The notes: generated from the letters alone by a model not told the origin. A stretch of 64,000 nucleotides of DNA from Enoplosus armatus (GCF_043641665.1 NC_092203.1:2790001-2854000), one strand, 5' to 3'. Numbered from the stretch's first letter, positions 1 to 37,309 are shown. Translations and numbers: made by a program.

Positions 1-26090
<26,090 letters not shown>

Positions 26091-26475
26091 CACGACCACA
26101 ACCGACCCGCCCCAGCCCCCGAGTCCTGAACCCTCCCCTTCCACGCACATCCCACATTCCTGTCACCCAGTTCGCCTCCATACCTGTCAATCACCAAACA
26201 GGTCTGAGGAACTCGTTTCAGTTCCCTTCAGTTTAATGGGTGGTCTGCATGTCCATGTGACTGTTATGTTTCTGTGTGTGTGTGTGAGTGTGTGTGTGTA
26301 TTCCTGCTTCGGATGGACCGTATGGCGCTGGCGCCAGCCTCACCACCACCACCACCACCCGCCAGTCATCATCATCATCTTTCCATGATATTACCCAGTC
26401 AGCCATGTTTGTCCAGCAGGAACCTCCGTCCTGCTCAGCTTAAATCTGACAGGATCGGTCATCTAACTGCTCTAC

Positions 26476-26480
<5 letters not shown>

Positions 26481-26510
<30 letters not shown>
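26481..26510 (+). repeat. (GT)n microsatellite in the nbeal2 3' UTR
   Basis: Pure GT tract followed by a GC-interrupted continuation. Confidence 0.95.
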
Positions 26511-26516
<6 letters not shown>

Positions 26517-28592
26517 GCGCGCATAGTATTGCCATGCTCTATCTCAAAATATAGTTTCAAGTGGCCTTTTTGTCCCCCCTTAGTTTGCCTTGGATGCAGA
26601 CAGGCGGGCCTGTGCTCTGTAGGCTTTTCATTGGTTGCCTCAAAGCTGCCACACAGCAGCCTTATGCAGTAAGACGGCTCCATCACTCACAAGACCAAAC
26701 TCTCTGCCTTTTCCTATACGTTTTTATATACGTATGTGTGTGTGTGTGTGATTTTCATTTGTTGTTTTTTTTATTGTAGATTTTCTTTGTTGTTGTTTTT
26801 ACTTTGGGGTTTTTCTGTTCCTTATTTTTTGACAGATTTATGCATGTGCCCTGCAACTTGGCATCTGTTCGTATGCATGGCATTTTGGGTCCATTTCTGA
26901 GATTAGGTAGCAGACACGGTGATGGAGATGGTAGGATATGGCTGACTTTGTTTTGTTTTGTTTTAGAAACATCTTACACACAACAGCAGTTCTGTCTTTA
27001 ATGTTGGCGTATCATTTAAGATGTGGTTTTGTGACGAAACAAAATTCAAATTCTCACTACAGGCAAAACACTACGCTCTCAAACACGAGAAGCTTCTGAG
27101 TGAAGATTTATCACAGCAGTACGGAGAGAAGCGACTTTAAAGTCTCATAACATTTAGCTCTCTGCGCATCGTTGAATGTTTTTAAGTTACTTGAATCCAT
27201 GTTTATTTATAATGTCAAAGTAGCAGTTTTTTTTTTTTTTAAATCACACGTCTTGTCTCTTGAATACAGACACCAGTACGGCATGTTTTCTGACTGTTCA
27301 GACACCTGTAAAAGAAGGAGACAGAAGAAATCCTCAAGGGCTTTATGAGATGTCAGTGTTAACAGCAATACAGCTCCTTCGTCGGGTGGCAGTCGATGCT
27401 TTCTTCCTGTTTTGCTGTCCCCTATTGGCTGTCCAGCCGGCCCTCTATCTCCAGTCTTCCTATAGCTTCACTGGGACAGCAAATGTGCTCCCTTACACCC
27501 CCCCCCTCCCCCCCTCCAACTGCCTTTGGCTCTCATCATTGCCTCAAACTATCATCCTTTCCTTATTCTTACATCTCATTCTCCTTCCTGCCCATCATTA
27601 AGTGACTGACTTCAGAGGAGGTTTTCTTTGCATGCCTTGTTTAGGTCGCTTGGAAGTCGTGTTGTCCGCATGTGTGAATGTGATTTCTGTAATATCGGAA
27701 TCACACAAAAAAAAAAAAAAGCCACAGCATGAAGCTCCTGTGGGTGAGACTGTGTGATTCATATTTTTGCACCATACCTGTGTGTGTGTCTGATTGAGTG
27801 TGTGTGTGTGTGTGAGGACATGCCAATGATGCATGTTTATTTTTTTTAAAGCCAAATTCTTGATTTCATCGTACATGTGGATGTGGTTGTCTCTGATTCT
27901 TTGAACGGTGGCAGCCCTTGACGGTTTTGGCTCAGTCGTGGGTTTCGGCATTGGACACGGGGTCGCTCTCGTGGTTCTCTCTCTTTTCTCTCCTGTCTTT
28001 TGTATTTAGTTTCTATTTAAATGTCACAGCAAGGTGGAGTGCAAAGACCAATCTGTGTCCTTCTTTAAGAGATTTCTGTGAAAGGTGCATAAAATGTTTT
28101 TTTCAATGCAGCTTATTTTTGTTTTCTTTGGTTCATCCACATTTGTCATTCAGACAAAAGACCACTGTTTGAGTTGTTCCGCGACTGCAACAAACGGAGT
28201 GCCTTTATCCCGGCGTGGTGTTAACATAGAGCTAGGTTTCTCTCATTACCGAAGCTTATCGTCCCCGACCTTAACAGAAATCAAACGAAAGCAGCATTCC
28301 AGAAGTTAAACCTCCACAGTTTCAGCGGGAGCCAAGAATATAGGACTTCAGAGCAAAATCAAAAAGTACTATTTTGTGTCTTAGCAACATTCTCTGTGAC
28401 TGTCACCAAAATGGATGTGTGTATATCTGTGATTATTTATGAATACAGTATATAATGTACAGCATGATTTTTATTTCAGCGTATTTGAAAATGTACTTTT
28501 GCACTTTCCAGGTACTAAATTGTAACAAATTGTTTTAACTTGGCTCCCTAATCTGTACAAACGGCTTTGTATACACAAGTGGAAAAATGATC

Positions 28593-28598
28593 ATTAAA
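28593..28598 (+). terminator. Poly(A) signal ATTAAA, likely nbeal2
   Basis: ATTAAA followed within 10-20 bases by a T-containing stretch, at the end of a long non-coding region downstream of the nbeal2 stop codon. Confidence 0.45.
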
Positions 28599-28722
28599 GT
28601 CTTGTCTAAATTTAAATGGGCTGTGTGAATTGGGATTGATCTGACTGAGGGCTTTACTGTAAATGCCTAGAAGATAAAAATGTACATTTGAAACAGACAC
28701 ACACAGATGCGATACGCCATGT

Positions 28723-28728
28723 TTTATT
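28723..28728 (-). terminator. Poly(A) signal AATAAA of the lectin gene
   Basis: TTTATT on the + strand reads AATAAA on the - strand, 109 bases past the lectin stop codon. This gives a short 3' UTR and a tail-to-tail arrangement with nbeal2. Confidence 0.6.
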
Positions 28729-28836
28729 CAAGGAAGTACAGACGGATGCCCGCACTAATGCAAACAGTATTGTCTGTGATTCAAGAGGAAGCAAATCACG
28801 GCTCCCACCCTCTTGTGCTGTGTTCCTCTGTGGTTT

Positions 28837-31800
28837 TCATGCAGTGATCCGGTACGAGCAGATGGAGGCTCTCTCCAGTTCACAGTCGGCGGCCGTCCAC
28901 CAGCTCGCTTCTGCAAAAAAAAAAGTCTGGTACTTTACTATATTTCTGATGAAGTCACATCAAAGTGTTGTGCCAAGCGGTTAAGGGACAGAACAAAGAG
29001 GGAACTTGTTGAGGGAGATTGGCCTTAGAGTGTCCCTTAACCGGGGGGCACGAGGCAAAGGTTGCATTGATACAAGTTAATTTGTCAGCATCTTATCAGC
29101 TTTCTGTGACGTAGCCAGACCGTTATCTGAGCTTCTCTGATCCATGACCCTTTAATTGATGGTGCAGCTAAAGGTGCCATTGCTTACAGTGGCTAATGGT
29201 AGCTACCAGTAAGGCTGTAGTGTGTTGATGTGTGTCTGGTGTGTGAGTGCAGCTCTTACCCATCTTGAACATCTCCACACAGACAGGTTTATCAGTGTGA
29301 ATGTTGGGTTGACCTGGCATCCAGTCGCTGTAACTCCACTCTGACCCGTCTACCCATGATGCTTGCTGGTTCTGAGGTGCGCCACACCAACACACATACA
29401 CAGTACATCAAAACTATGCACGCATTTAACCTTGATTAAACCACTCTTACTAAACCGACAGTGAACACATTAGCATATACGGTGGTGGAGGAAGTATTCA
29501 GATCTGGTTTGAAAATCTTGCTTGCGTAGTTTGAAGTATTGCCAAAAAATGAAGAAGAAATGGCCCCTGTTACTGATATATTATGTATTATTAGACTAAT
29601 ACTGTTACATCAATGCTTAAGTAGCATTGTACTGTTTTGTTTTTTGCTTTCTGGCCTCATTTAGTGACAGTGCAGGAACAGATGGAACATTTTAAAATAA
29701 AAGTTCAAAGGTCAATGTTTCACCGAGGTAAGAATAACACTATCTGTCCTGTTGATAACGTATCTGATGACACTCTCCTTGGCCCCCATTCAGTGCCAGT
29801 GCAGGGCCAGACTGCTGGCGTAGTCGGCAAGCACAAAATACAAATGGTGACGCTGAGTGGCGGGTTGTTGACTGTCCATGCGAGGAACTTGCCTTGAGCG
29901 TGCCTCCCAGCCAGGTCAGCACAGGGTTGCTCTCCCCACCCTTGGTCACCAGGGAGACCAGGCGGGAGTGCAGATCGTCACTGGTTACAGATGCCAGCTC
30001 AGCATTTGGGGCGAGAGCTCTGCACAAGGCCTGGAGAAAGAAGGACCCCGAAAAGTGAGAGGTTTAGCCGTTTAATCCGGGGAGGTCTTGGTGAAATTAG
30101 CTCACCACTGAAAGTTTAACTCCAGTTTTACCTTCCCTGTCAATAATTGTAATGTGAGTTATAATGCATCTAACCTGTGCATCTTGGAAGGTCAGCGGCG
30201 TGGGGTTGAACTCATAGCAGTTTTCATTGATGACCTCCCCCTTGCATGCCACCATCTGTGTTTGGAGCTCGGAGGCGAAGGGTTCAGTTCCCTGTTTAAA
30301 GCCCTCTGGGTTTTTAAGAATGGGTTCAGTGCCCTGTTTGAAACCATCTGGGATAGACATGAATGGTTCTGTTCCCTGCCTAAAGCCCTCTGGGATGTGA
30401 CGAGATGGTTCTGTTCCCTGCCTAAAGCCCTCTGGGATGTGACGAGATGGTTCGGTTCCCTGCCTAAAGCCCTCTGGGACCTTACGGACAGGTTCCGTTC
30501 CCTGTCTAAAACTAGCTGGGAAGGACATCACAGGCTCTGCTCCTAGCCTAAGACCACCTGAGGCAGACATCATGGGTTCAGTTCCCTGTCTAAAGCCATT
30601 TGGGATCCGCAACATGGGTTCGGTTCCCTGTCGGAAACCATCTGGGACAGACACGATAGGCTCGGTTCCCTGCCTGAAACCATCTGGGACAGACACGATA
30701 GGCTCGGTTCCCTGCCTGAAACCATCTGGGACAGACACGATAGGCTCGGTTCCCTGCCTGAAACCATCTGGGACAGACACGATAGGCTCGGTTCCCTGCC
30801 TGAAACCATCTGGGATATGAGGAGCAGAGGGTTCCTCCACTCGGACCCAACCACCACCATTCTTCTGGGCTGGAACATCAACAGGGACTGGGAGACAGAA
30901 GACCTTTAGATTATACAGGCTTGTGGTGAAAGTAGTGCAGAGTAAGTCATGGTTGAATTTCTATGAAGTGAAATTTCACTTCATGGCTTCCTCACCCTCA
31001 TCTGTCAGCCAGTGTCCTCTCGCCATCTCTGCAAATCCGTTTCCCAGAGAAGGATGAAAGTTAGAAGAGGGAATGTACAAATGTACAAATGAAAAGCATC
31101 TCTGGTTTTGTGGCTTATGAACTCACTTAAACAAATGTGTTAAAGTAATATTGATTAGGTATGATTATGTACTAACCCACTCTCCGGTCCATCTCGCCTA
31201 TGTGTTCCCGCTCTAGGCCGGCGTTGCGTTCAAGAAGGAATCTCCTGGAGGGCTCGGTACCTTGTTGGAAGCCGCCAGAAACGGGCCCTCGAGTGTCGAA
31301 GTGTTCAGTGCCCTGTCGAAAGCCATCGGGGAGCCGGTAGGTTGAAGATGCCCTCTGCGAACCTCTGGGGACTGCAAGTGGGGCAGCCTGGAGGCCTGTG
31401 AAGGATGTTGTTTATTTTACAGTTGGCTGTTTTTGGCCCTAACCATAAATGAATGCACATCTTCCAGCTGTGGTTGCACCTCCTGCTCCGTCAGTGTCAA
31501 AAAATACACAAAACCGGAGACTTCTTTGCCATTGCCAGTGGACAGATACATAACTGTGTGGCGTTTCGCATCAATTATTAACTCTTGTGCCAGAATAATA
31601 TACAGGCCACAGCTTTTCTTTAACAGTGTAATAAATCAATAATGGTCAAAAGTCAAACTCACTGCCACAGTCAACAGTTTTGCTGCCAAGGCAACAAGCC
31701 ACAATGAATTATGACACGATCAAACAATTACCCAGGATCATCACAAGAAACACATGTTCTGTCATAAGGCTCTATTTAGCAATGTACATTTTGATTATAT

Positions 31801-32228
31801 TTGTTATGTAGAGACAGCTTGAAGCCTGTCAGGGAACGTGGGAGCAAGGGGCCGGAATCGAACCCTGCTCCCTGCGGCTGGGTAGAACGCATACCTTACA
31901 AACTATGCCCTTAAATGATGGTATGATTTCAATAATGATTTATTTGAATAACAGGATCAAAAGAAAAACCTCCATGGCCATCTGTAATCAAATTATTATT
32001 ATTATTATCTTAAGTAAAACATCTAGTTGTGTCGATATCAAGAAGTAGATACTTTGTGTTCATGAGAAATTGATCAAATCATCTGCAAATTAAAGCATTC
32101 AGTAAGCCGTGTGACGTCAAATACATGCCTTAACACGCGATGTATCAAGTGAGCACAAGCACCAAGAAAGATGGAGGCAGTGGGATCTTACCTGACAGCG
32201 TCAGGAACAGCAGCACAAACTGGAACAT
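28837..32228 (-). CDS. Secreted C-type lectin domain protein with N-terminal GFRQGTEP tandem repeats
   Basis: Seven coding exons in transcript order: 32192-32228, 31177-31395, 30996-31028, 30175-30887, 29893-30030, 29260-29371, 28837-28910; all join in phase to 441 aa. Residues 1-17 (MFQFVLLFLTLSGLQAA) are a signal peptide. Residues about 20-300 carry 15 copies of a 14-residue repeat around GFRQGTEP: two in exon 2 and 13 in exon 4. The last ~130 residues are a single C-type lectin domain with NENCYEFNP, LTFQDAQALCRALAP, TWLGG, SWVDGSEWSYSDWMPGQP, CVEMFK and WWTAADCELERASICSY. The calcium/sugar motifs EPN or QPD are absent (QPN occurs), so sugar binding is uncertain. The CTLD end resembles eosinophil major basic protein (PRG2/PRG3) and short fish lectins. 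Intron 5 has a GC donor. I do not recognise the repeat domain, and the function is unknown. Confidence 0.82.
29485..29700. repeat. Dispersed fish repeat in a lectin-gene intron
   Basis: Starts GGAGGAAGTATTCAGATC and resembles the element at 3060-3560. It lies in the intron between the two C-type lectin exons. Boundaries are approximate. Confidence 0.35.
30268..30813 (-). repeat. Coding 42-bp minisatellite, 13 units, in the lectin gene
   Basis: Thirteen tandem 42-bp units encode 14-residue repeats P-(D/E)-G-F-(R/K)-Q-G-T-E-P-x4. The 5'-most four (30646-30813) are almost identical in DNA and read ...IVSV; those nearer the lectin domain have diverged (MLRI, MMSA, SRHI, ILKN). One unit is degenerate (GGLRLGAEP). 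The unit length is a multiple of three and free of stops in several frames, so overlapping open frames on both strands are by-products. Recent local duplication is inferred from the identity gradient. Confidence 0.95.
31845..31912 (-). repeat. tRNA-like fragment, probably SINE-derived
   Basis: On the - strand GGGTTCGATTCC is an excellent tRNA B box, preceded at about the right distance by a tRNA-like 5' part starting GGGCATAGTTTG. The A box and acceptor stem are poor, so a functional tRNA gene is unlikely. Confidence 0.4.
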
Positions 32229-32308
32229 CCTGTAAACGCCTGAATAAACAGCAAGTCGTCACAGACTGTCACAGACCCAGAGACTGTTGCAGTGAGTATG
32301 CGGCTTAC

Positions 32309-32345
32309 CTGAGACGGCGCATTAATATGTCACCGTGTCGGCCAT
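32309..32345 (-). other. Probable 5' UTR exon of the lectin gene
   Basis: On the - strand a sequence ending GTCTCAG is followed by GTAAGC at 32308. The start codon exon is preceded by TTTACAG (acceptor at 32230). This predicts a short first non-coding exon and an intron of about 80 bp. The left limit of the exon is arbitrary. No strong TATA box is visible; a TTTATGG lies just upstream. Confidence 0.4.
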
Positions 32346-33640
32346 AAAGCCCTTCTAATAACACTTTGATTGAGATTATTGATTAATCTGATCACTCATA
32401 TTTGATGCACTTTGCCCTCAGGTCTTGCCTGATAAAGGTTTGAACACGGCGATGATATATGACTGTAGACCTAAAGACAGGGGGTTTCTATAAGAATTCA
32501 GGGCCCTTGATTCGCCATTTTTTCCAAATAAAATTATAACTTTTATATCATATATTACATTATACTGGAATGTTTGTATGCCATATTTCACAAATGTTAA
32601 AGTCTAAAGAGTAGGTAGGTTAGATGGATTCTTTATGAAAGAGGCGATGATTCATACTGTATCTTTGGCTCCCCCTCGTGTATATGCAGGAACTTACACA
32701 CTGCTGACGGAATTGCCAAATAACTAAATATAAAAATATATAATTTAAATAAGGGAGTTTTTATGGAATAGTCAGGCATATATTGTCATGTAGTTGTGAT
32801 TGTTTTATTGTCCACAAGCTACATAATCCGTTCCTATCATGACTAGGACAGGAAGAGGTATTGGTGCTTATAACAAGGCGTGTCCTGTTTTGAAACATTT
32901 CGAAAGTTCAAGGTTGCGTGAGGCATCTGATTTTCCTTTTTTACTTTAACCCCGTTGGCAGGAGAGAGGAGTGTGGATGTCCAAAACTTGGAGGGCTTTG
33001 ACCTTTATTGAGCAACACTTTGGCGTTTCACGATTTTAATGCTCAGTTACACGGCGGGGCGGTAACACTGCTCAAGTGAACACTTCCATAGCAAAAAAGT
33101 ACTCTAACTCCGCTCTACCGGCAAACGCGGTAATTCAAAACGAGCATAAAAAAAAAACTCACTCACCCTGATTGGCTAATTTATGCCAGCACTTGGACAG
33201 GCACGTAGAATCAAGCTAGCGATAATTAACCAACAGGCAACAGGAAAATTGGTGGCTGTGCTTTCAAAATAAAAGTTAAACAGACACTTTTGTTAATGAA
33301 TGACAACTTGCGTGCCCCAAATAACAACATTTTGGATATTTACTCTGGCTAGATCTCTTATTAATCAGACACTTTATTTTAACCGGTGTAATCTCTGAAA
33401 CATTGCAACATGTTAGTTGCTAAAGCTTTTATTTTTTAAGTCATGACAGGAAGTTGTTTTATTGTGTAGACCGACGTACTTGACAGGAAGTACACCAGGG
33501 ACCCTCACATTTGCTGGTTGTCTTTATAATCTAGAGTGGTGTGGTTGCCCTAGATGACATCTGGCGTCTTTGAGCTTTGTCGCCGTTTATCACAAACTCT
33601 GTGGTTTGGTGTCTCAAGAAACGAGTATTTGTCTTAAATT
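32346..33640. other. Intergenic region between divergent lectin and fdx1 starts
   Basis: About 1.3 kb with no convincing coding exon. It serves as the upstream region of both divergently transcribed genes. The lectin-proximal part has an A/T-rich palindrome-like element (GATTATTGATTAATC around 32374-32388) resembling an HNF1 site, which would fit liver expression. The fdx1-proximal part holds two ACAGGAAGT motifs. All regulatory roles are inference. Confidence 0.35.
33446..33491 (+). promoter_or_regulatory. Pair of ETS-type motifs upstream of fdx1
   Basis: ACAGGAAGT occurs at 33446-33454 and again at 33483-33491, about 350-400 bp upstream of the fdx1 start codon. The GGAA core matches ETS/GABPA binding sites, which are common in promoters of nuclear genes for mitochondrial proteins. 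Two copies 37 bp apart is suggestive only. Confidence 0.3.
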
Positions 33641-33652
33641 AGACGTTACACA

Positions 33653-33682
33653 ATGAACTCGACAGTGACTTTTCGCAGGTAA
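33653..33682 (+). other. Short upstream ORF in the fdx1 leader
   Basis: ATG AAC TCG ... AGG TAA encodes nine codons, 160 bases before the fdx1 ATG and out of frame with it. If the transcript starts upstream, this could damp translation. An AGGTAAAA at its end could also be a splice donor that would remove it from the coding leader. Confidence 0.3.
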
Positions 33683-33842
33683 AACAAGCTAGCTTAGCTA
33701 GCCAGCACGGCGGGCGAAACCAAACAATTGCGGTTCTCTCGCAGTTGAGAAGCAAAGAGCTCGAACAGAAGTGTCCGCGTGTCCGGTGGGTCCTGATAGT
33801 TCCTCCGCTCTTTTTTCGGCATCTTGTCCGTAGTGACTTCAA

Positions 33843-36800
33843 ATGGCTTTGGTAACAGCGTTAAGAAGGCTGGCTCACGTTAGGTTACGAGAATATTCGC
33901 GGAGGACGGCGGCAGTAACTTCGGGTGCCTGGCTGACGGGTCGGAGAACTTTTACCACCGGCACACAGTTTCTGTGGTAGGTAACTTTAATTACTTAACT
34001 TACAGAGCAAATACCCTCAACCTGGCTTTATAATGTCGTCTCTGTCTTATACGGACAGGGCCGCCGCAAGCCAAACTCCATTCAGAAAACATGACATTTC
34101 TTATCCGCACACGCCTGGCAGAATATCGGGTAGAAACGAACGAAGGGCCTTTTCCTATTATATCAATTATCATTTTCTTTGCTAAGGTTCAGTTCTTTAT
34201 ATAAGACGTGTGTGTAGGGGACACCATGCAGTTTTTCGTTTCGACTAGTGCAGTGTTTGCTCCCACAGATGAGCCCATACTAGTCACCATGTAAGCCAGT
34301 GGCGAAAAAGCAGCGAGACCAATAGGTTAATAAACCTGGAGGTTTAACTGAAACGAACTGCTGCTTGATTTGGCCTAAATTTACACTGAATGTCTAAGCG
34401 GCTGGCATGGTTGCCAGGAAGTTTTAATGTATGTTGCACCGTCAAAGTGTCACATTTGTGAATGGAGTTTGGCTTGAAATGTTTTTCCAAGATTAATTCT
34501 CTAGTGTTTCAACAAAACCAACAAAAATGACTTGCAGGAGTAATGGTAAGTTGAAATAAGCTGATCAGGTTTGGGTTTTCATGAAAATCTAAAATTGTGT
34601 GACTTCAATGTGTGGAAACTAGTGTTTGTGGATGCCACAAAATGGCAACCTCACAGTGTTTGTTTGTAGCGTTATCTTCTCAGTAAAGGCGGATTGAGCC
34701 TTGGATGAGGCTAAAAGCTCCACAAGGCCGAAGTCATCCATCTTTCTGTTCAGGTACAAGGCTTTGCTCAAGGCTAGGCCTCCCAGGGCCCAACAACTTT
34801 TGAATTGCATAGGAACTGCTCAAGGTTTGGCCTAAAACCAGTTGACACTGTCCTTGTGTGTGTGTCCACATCAGACAGGCATTGCAGGCCCTGACCCTCC
34901 CAAAAACAATGATTCTATTATTACTACTATTATTCTACTATTTTTCAAAAATCCTCTTGGGTGGTCACATTTTCATGCAGTTATTACGTTGACTGCTTTT
35001 GTCTGAAAAGGTCATGTAGTGCAGGAGAGGGTATGGAGTTGGGTTTGATAACTGACATATTTTCTAAAGAGGATTATACAGGGTCCTGAGGTCACTGGGT
35101 TGAGTATGGCCAGGGAAATAGGTGGTCTGAGTGTCAGGGGATTTCACAAACGGGAATAGTGTCTACTTGAATGCATTATATAATAATATATTGATTTATA
35201 GAAAGAAATGGAGTTAATGGACTCTGCAGCCTTTTGTAATAGTTTTTGGTCGTCTTAAATCACAATGTTATATGGTATTTAACAGGGCAAGTTAAGCAAT
35301 GGTAAGTTACAACTGTTATATATACACATTCTTATGCCTGTTTATGTGATAAAAGAAAATAAATCATTTGCAGGCCTCACAGGTAACAATGTTCACTGTC
35401 TGTGGTTTTCCTGACGTGTTTGGAGGCATTACTGGTCTCTGTCTGCTAATTTGGACTCTGGCTTACTTTGAAGAAATGATCCTGTAGAAAGAGCTCAACC
35501 ATAGAAACAACTCCTTTAATCCTTTAAGTTTCCTGCACATTGTGATTTAGTTGGACACGCACACTGGATATGTATGTGCAACTTTATTGACTGTTAAAAA
35601 TGTAATGTAAAAGGTGGTCTTATATGGGAGTAAAGTGTGCTCATTAAATTTGTAATAGTTCAAGCCGTTCTGAGATTTCAAAGTGCTTTGATATCTTTGG
35701 TCAACTGAACTGAGTGTAGCGATGAGCTCTGGCCACTAGAGGGCAGTGAAGTGTCAGGCTGTGTGGAGCCTGACGAGTCACTTTGAGGGTACAGTTGACC
35801 AATTTGTGTGCAATTTAACAAAAAATATATCCGTTTATTTTACTATGTGAATGAAGTTAGTAAACTAAAACTGTGTTCTTTGTGTGCGTTTCAGGTCTGA
35901 CAATAAGGTGACGGTCCACTTCATCAACAGAGACGGGGAGAAGATCACAGCCAAGGGGTCGCCCGGAGACTCCCTGCTAGATATTGTCATTAATGAAGAC
36001 CTCGACTTTGATGGGTTTGGTACATAAGCCCACACACACACACACACACACACACACATTGGTGTGGGATGGCGTCACAGACTGAGATTTAGAAGTCTGG
36101 ATTGGTGTCATCGGCAGCCTCTCTTTCCTCTCGTCGCCCATGTTTTTCTGTTTCGCTGGCGTGCTTTGACCTGTCTTAACAAGCCGAACAGCAGGATTCA
36201 TAGCACATAGCAGAGTGTCTGCAACTGAGCTGAATCTCACCTATCAGATAAAGTTCTAAAAGTGTGTGTGTGTGTGTGTGTGTGTTGCTTCAGGAGCGTG
36301 CGAGGGAACCCTGGCGTGCTCCACGTGCCACCTGATCTTCGACGAGGACGTCTACAAGAACCTGGGGCCGGTCACAGACGAGGAGATGGACATGCTAGAC
36401 TTAGCCTACGGCCTGACTGACACGTAAGGACGTTTAGTGGTGGGATTATATCGACCACAACTGTAATTTTATTTGTATAGAAATTCTTAACATCTCTCAG
36501 TGGCAGCACGTTATTCAAATGTCATTTGGCACCGAGGAAATGGCTATCAGGCTTTTGTTACACAGACAATACTTAATTGGATTATTCATTGTTGAATTCG
36601 TTTTTTCTACGGAATGTGCTGATAAGAATAATAAGAGGGACGGTGCACTGCATGATGCTGATGAGATTTGCCAGTTAATCAGCGAGGGACAGAGGAGCAA
36701 GTCGCACCAGCATCAGCTTAACTTGCAGTCAACAGCAGGCCGTAAACACAGCATTGACATATTATCACCTTTATAACAACATTAGAAAAACCTCGTGTGC

Positions 36801-37309
36801 TTCAGCTTTCGAAAGGAGAGTCGTGGTATTTCAAAGCTGCTGTGATCAATGTTTTTATATCAACTAATTACATAATTGTTGATCAAATTAATGTTATGTT
36901 TAAACATTTAAGCTAGTTTGGATCAAACGGTTCACCTTTTATGAATTATACTGATGCAAAAGGTGAAGATATGTCAATGTTGTGTAACAGTGAGATCAAA
37001 GTAACGCTGGATTACATGCTGCATCGTTTCCTGTCTCCCCCTCATGCGCGTGGAGGCAATTTGAATCCAGCGCAGTAATGGCGGACTCCGCCACGAACAA
37101 TGAAACCTACTATGGAGTTGATTACAGAATGTAAATAAATGTAATGCCTGTTGCTGACAATTAAGACGGTGAGTGAATTCTCCTCTTTTTCTCCCCACAG
37201 ATCTCGTCTGGGTTGCCAGATCTGTCTGACGAAGTCTCTGGAGGGTATGGTGGCCCGGGTTCCAGAGAGCGTAGCCGACATCCGACAGAGCAAAGACGGA
37301 TCCTCTTAA
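33843..37309 (+). CDS. fdx1: Adrenodoxin-type mitochondrial [2Fe-2S] ferredoxin
   Basis: Electron carrier from ferredoxin reductase to mitochondrial cytochromes P450 (steroid and bile-acid synthesis) and in protein lipoylation; matrix protein. Four exons, 33843-33976, 35895-36019, 36294-36423 and 37201-37309, join in phase to 165 aa. Residues 1-45 are Arg/Ser/Thr-rich without acidic residues except one Glu, a typical mitochondrial presequence. The cluster ligands are C89, C95, C98 and C135 ([10 protein letters not shown] and LGCQIC). The acidic partner-binding helix is [10 protein letters not shown]. Homology is clear; teleosts have more than one fdx1-like copy, so the paralogue (fdx1 or fdx1b) cannot be fixed here. 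Adjacency to arhgap20 matches human 11q22. Confidence 0.95.
35733..35746 (+). promoter_or_regulatory. CTCF-type motif in fdx1 intron 1
   Basis: CCACTAGAGGGCAG matches every position of the CCASYAGRKGGCRS core. It is on the + strand, opposite to the two nbeal2 sites, so the sites point away from one another. Confidence 0.5.
36030..36058 (+). repeat. (CA)n microsatellite in fdx1 intron 2
   Basis: CA tract 10 bases after the donor of fdx1 exon 2. A GT tract (36263-36285) lies just before exon 3 in the same 274-bp intron, so the intron ends can pair as a stem. Confidence 0.97.
36263..36285 (+). repeat. (GT)n microsatellite in fdx1 intron 2
   Basis: GT tract eight bases upstream of the fdx1 exon 3 acceptor; complementary to the CA tract at the other end of the same intron. 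Confidence 0.97.

Larger units (their letters stand above)
26091..28615 (+). other. nbeal2: nbeal2 3' untranslated region with poly(A) signal
   Basis: About 2.5 kb without a convincing coding frame follows the nbeal2 stop. It is T-rich with GT runs (26274-26298, 26481-26510, 26736-26750). An ATTAAA at 28593-28598 is the best poly(A) signal. It stops about 125 bp before the opposite-strand poly(A) signal of the lectin gene. Where the transcript really ends is inference. Confidence 0.5.

Noticed and set aside
30154..30546. 130-codon + strand open frame over the lectin repeats
   Set aside because: By-product of a 42-bp repeat lacking stops in several frames; the - strand frame has the signal peptide, lectin domain and matching exon phases.
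33639..33842. - strand 67-codon open frame ending at the fdx1 start
   Set aside because: No splice or homology support; lies over the fdx1 promoter and leader.
35893..37309. Bacterial ferredoxin contamination
   Set aside because: The ferredoxin frame is split by three vertebrate introns with GT-AG borders and carries a mitochondrial presequence.
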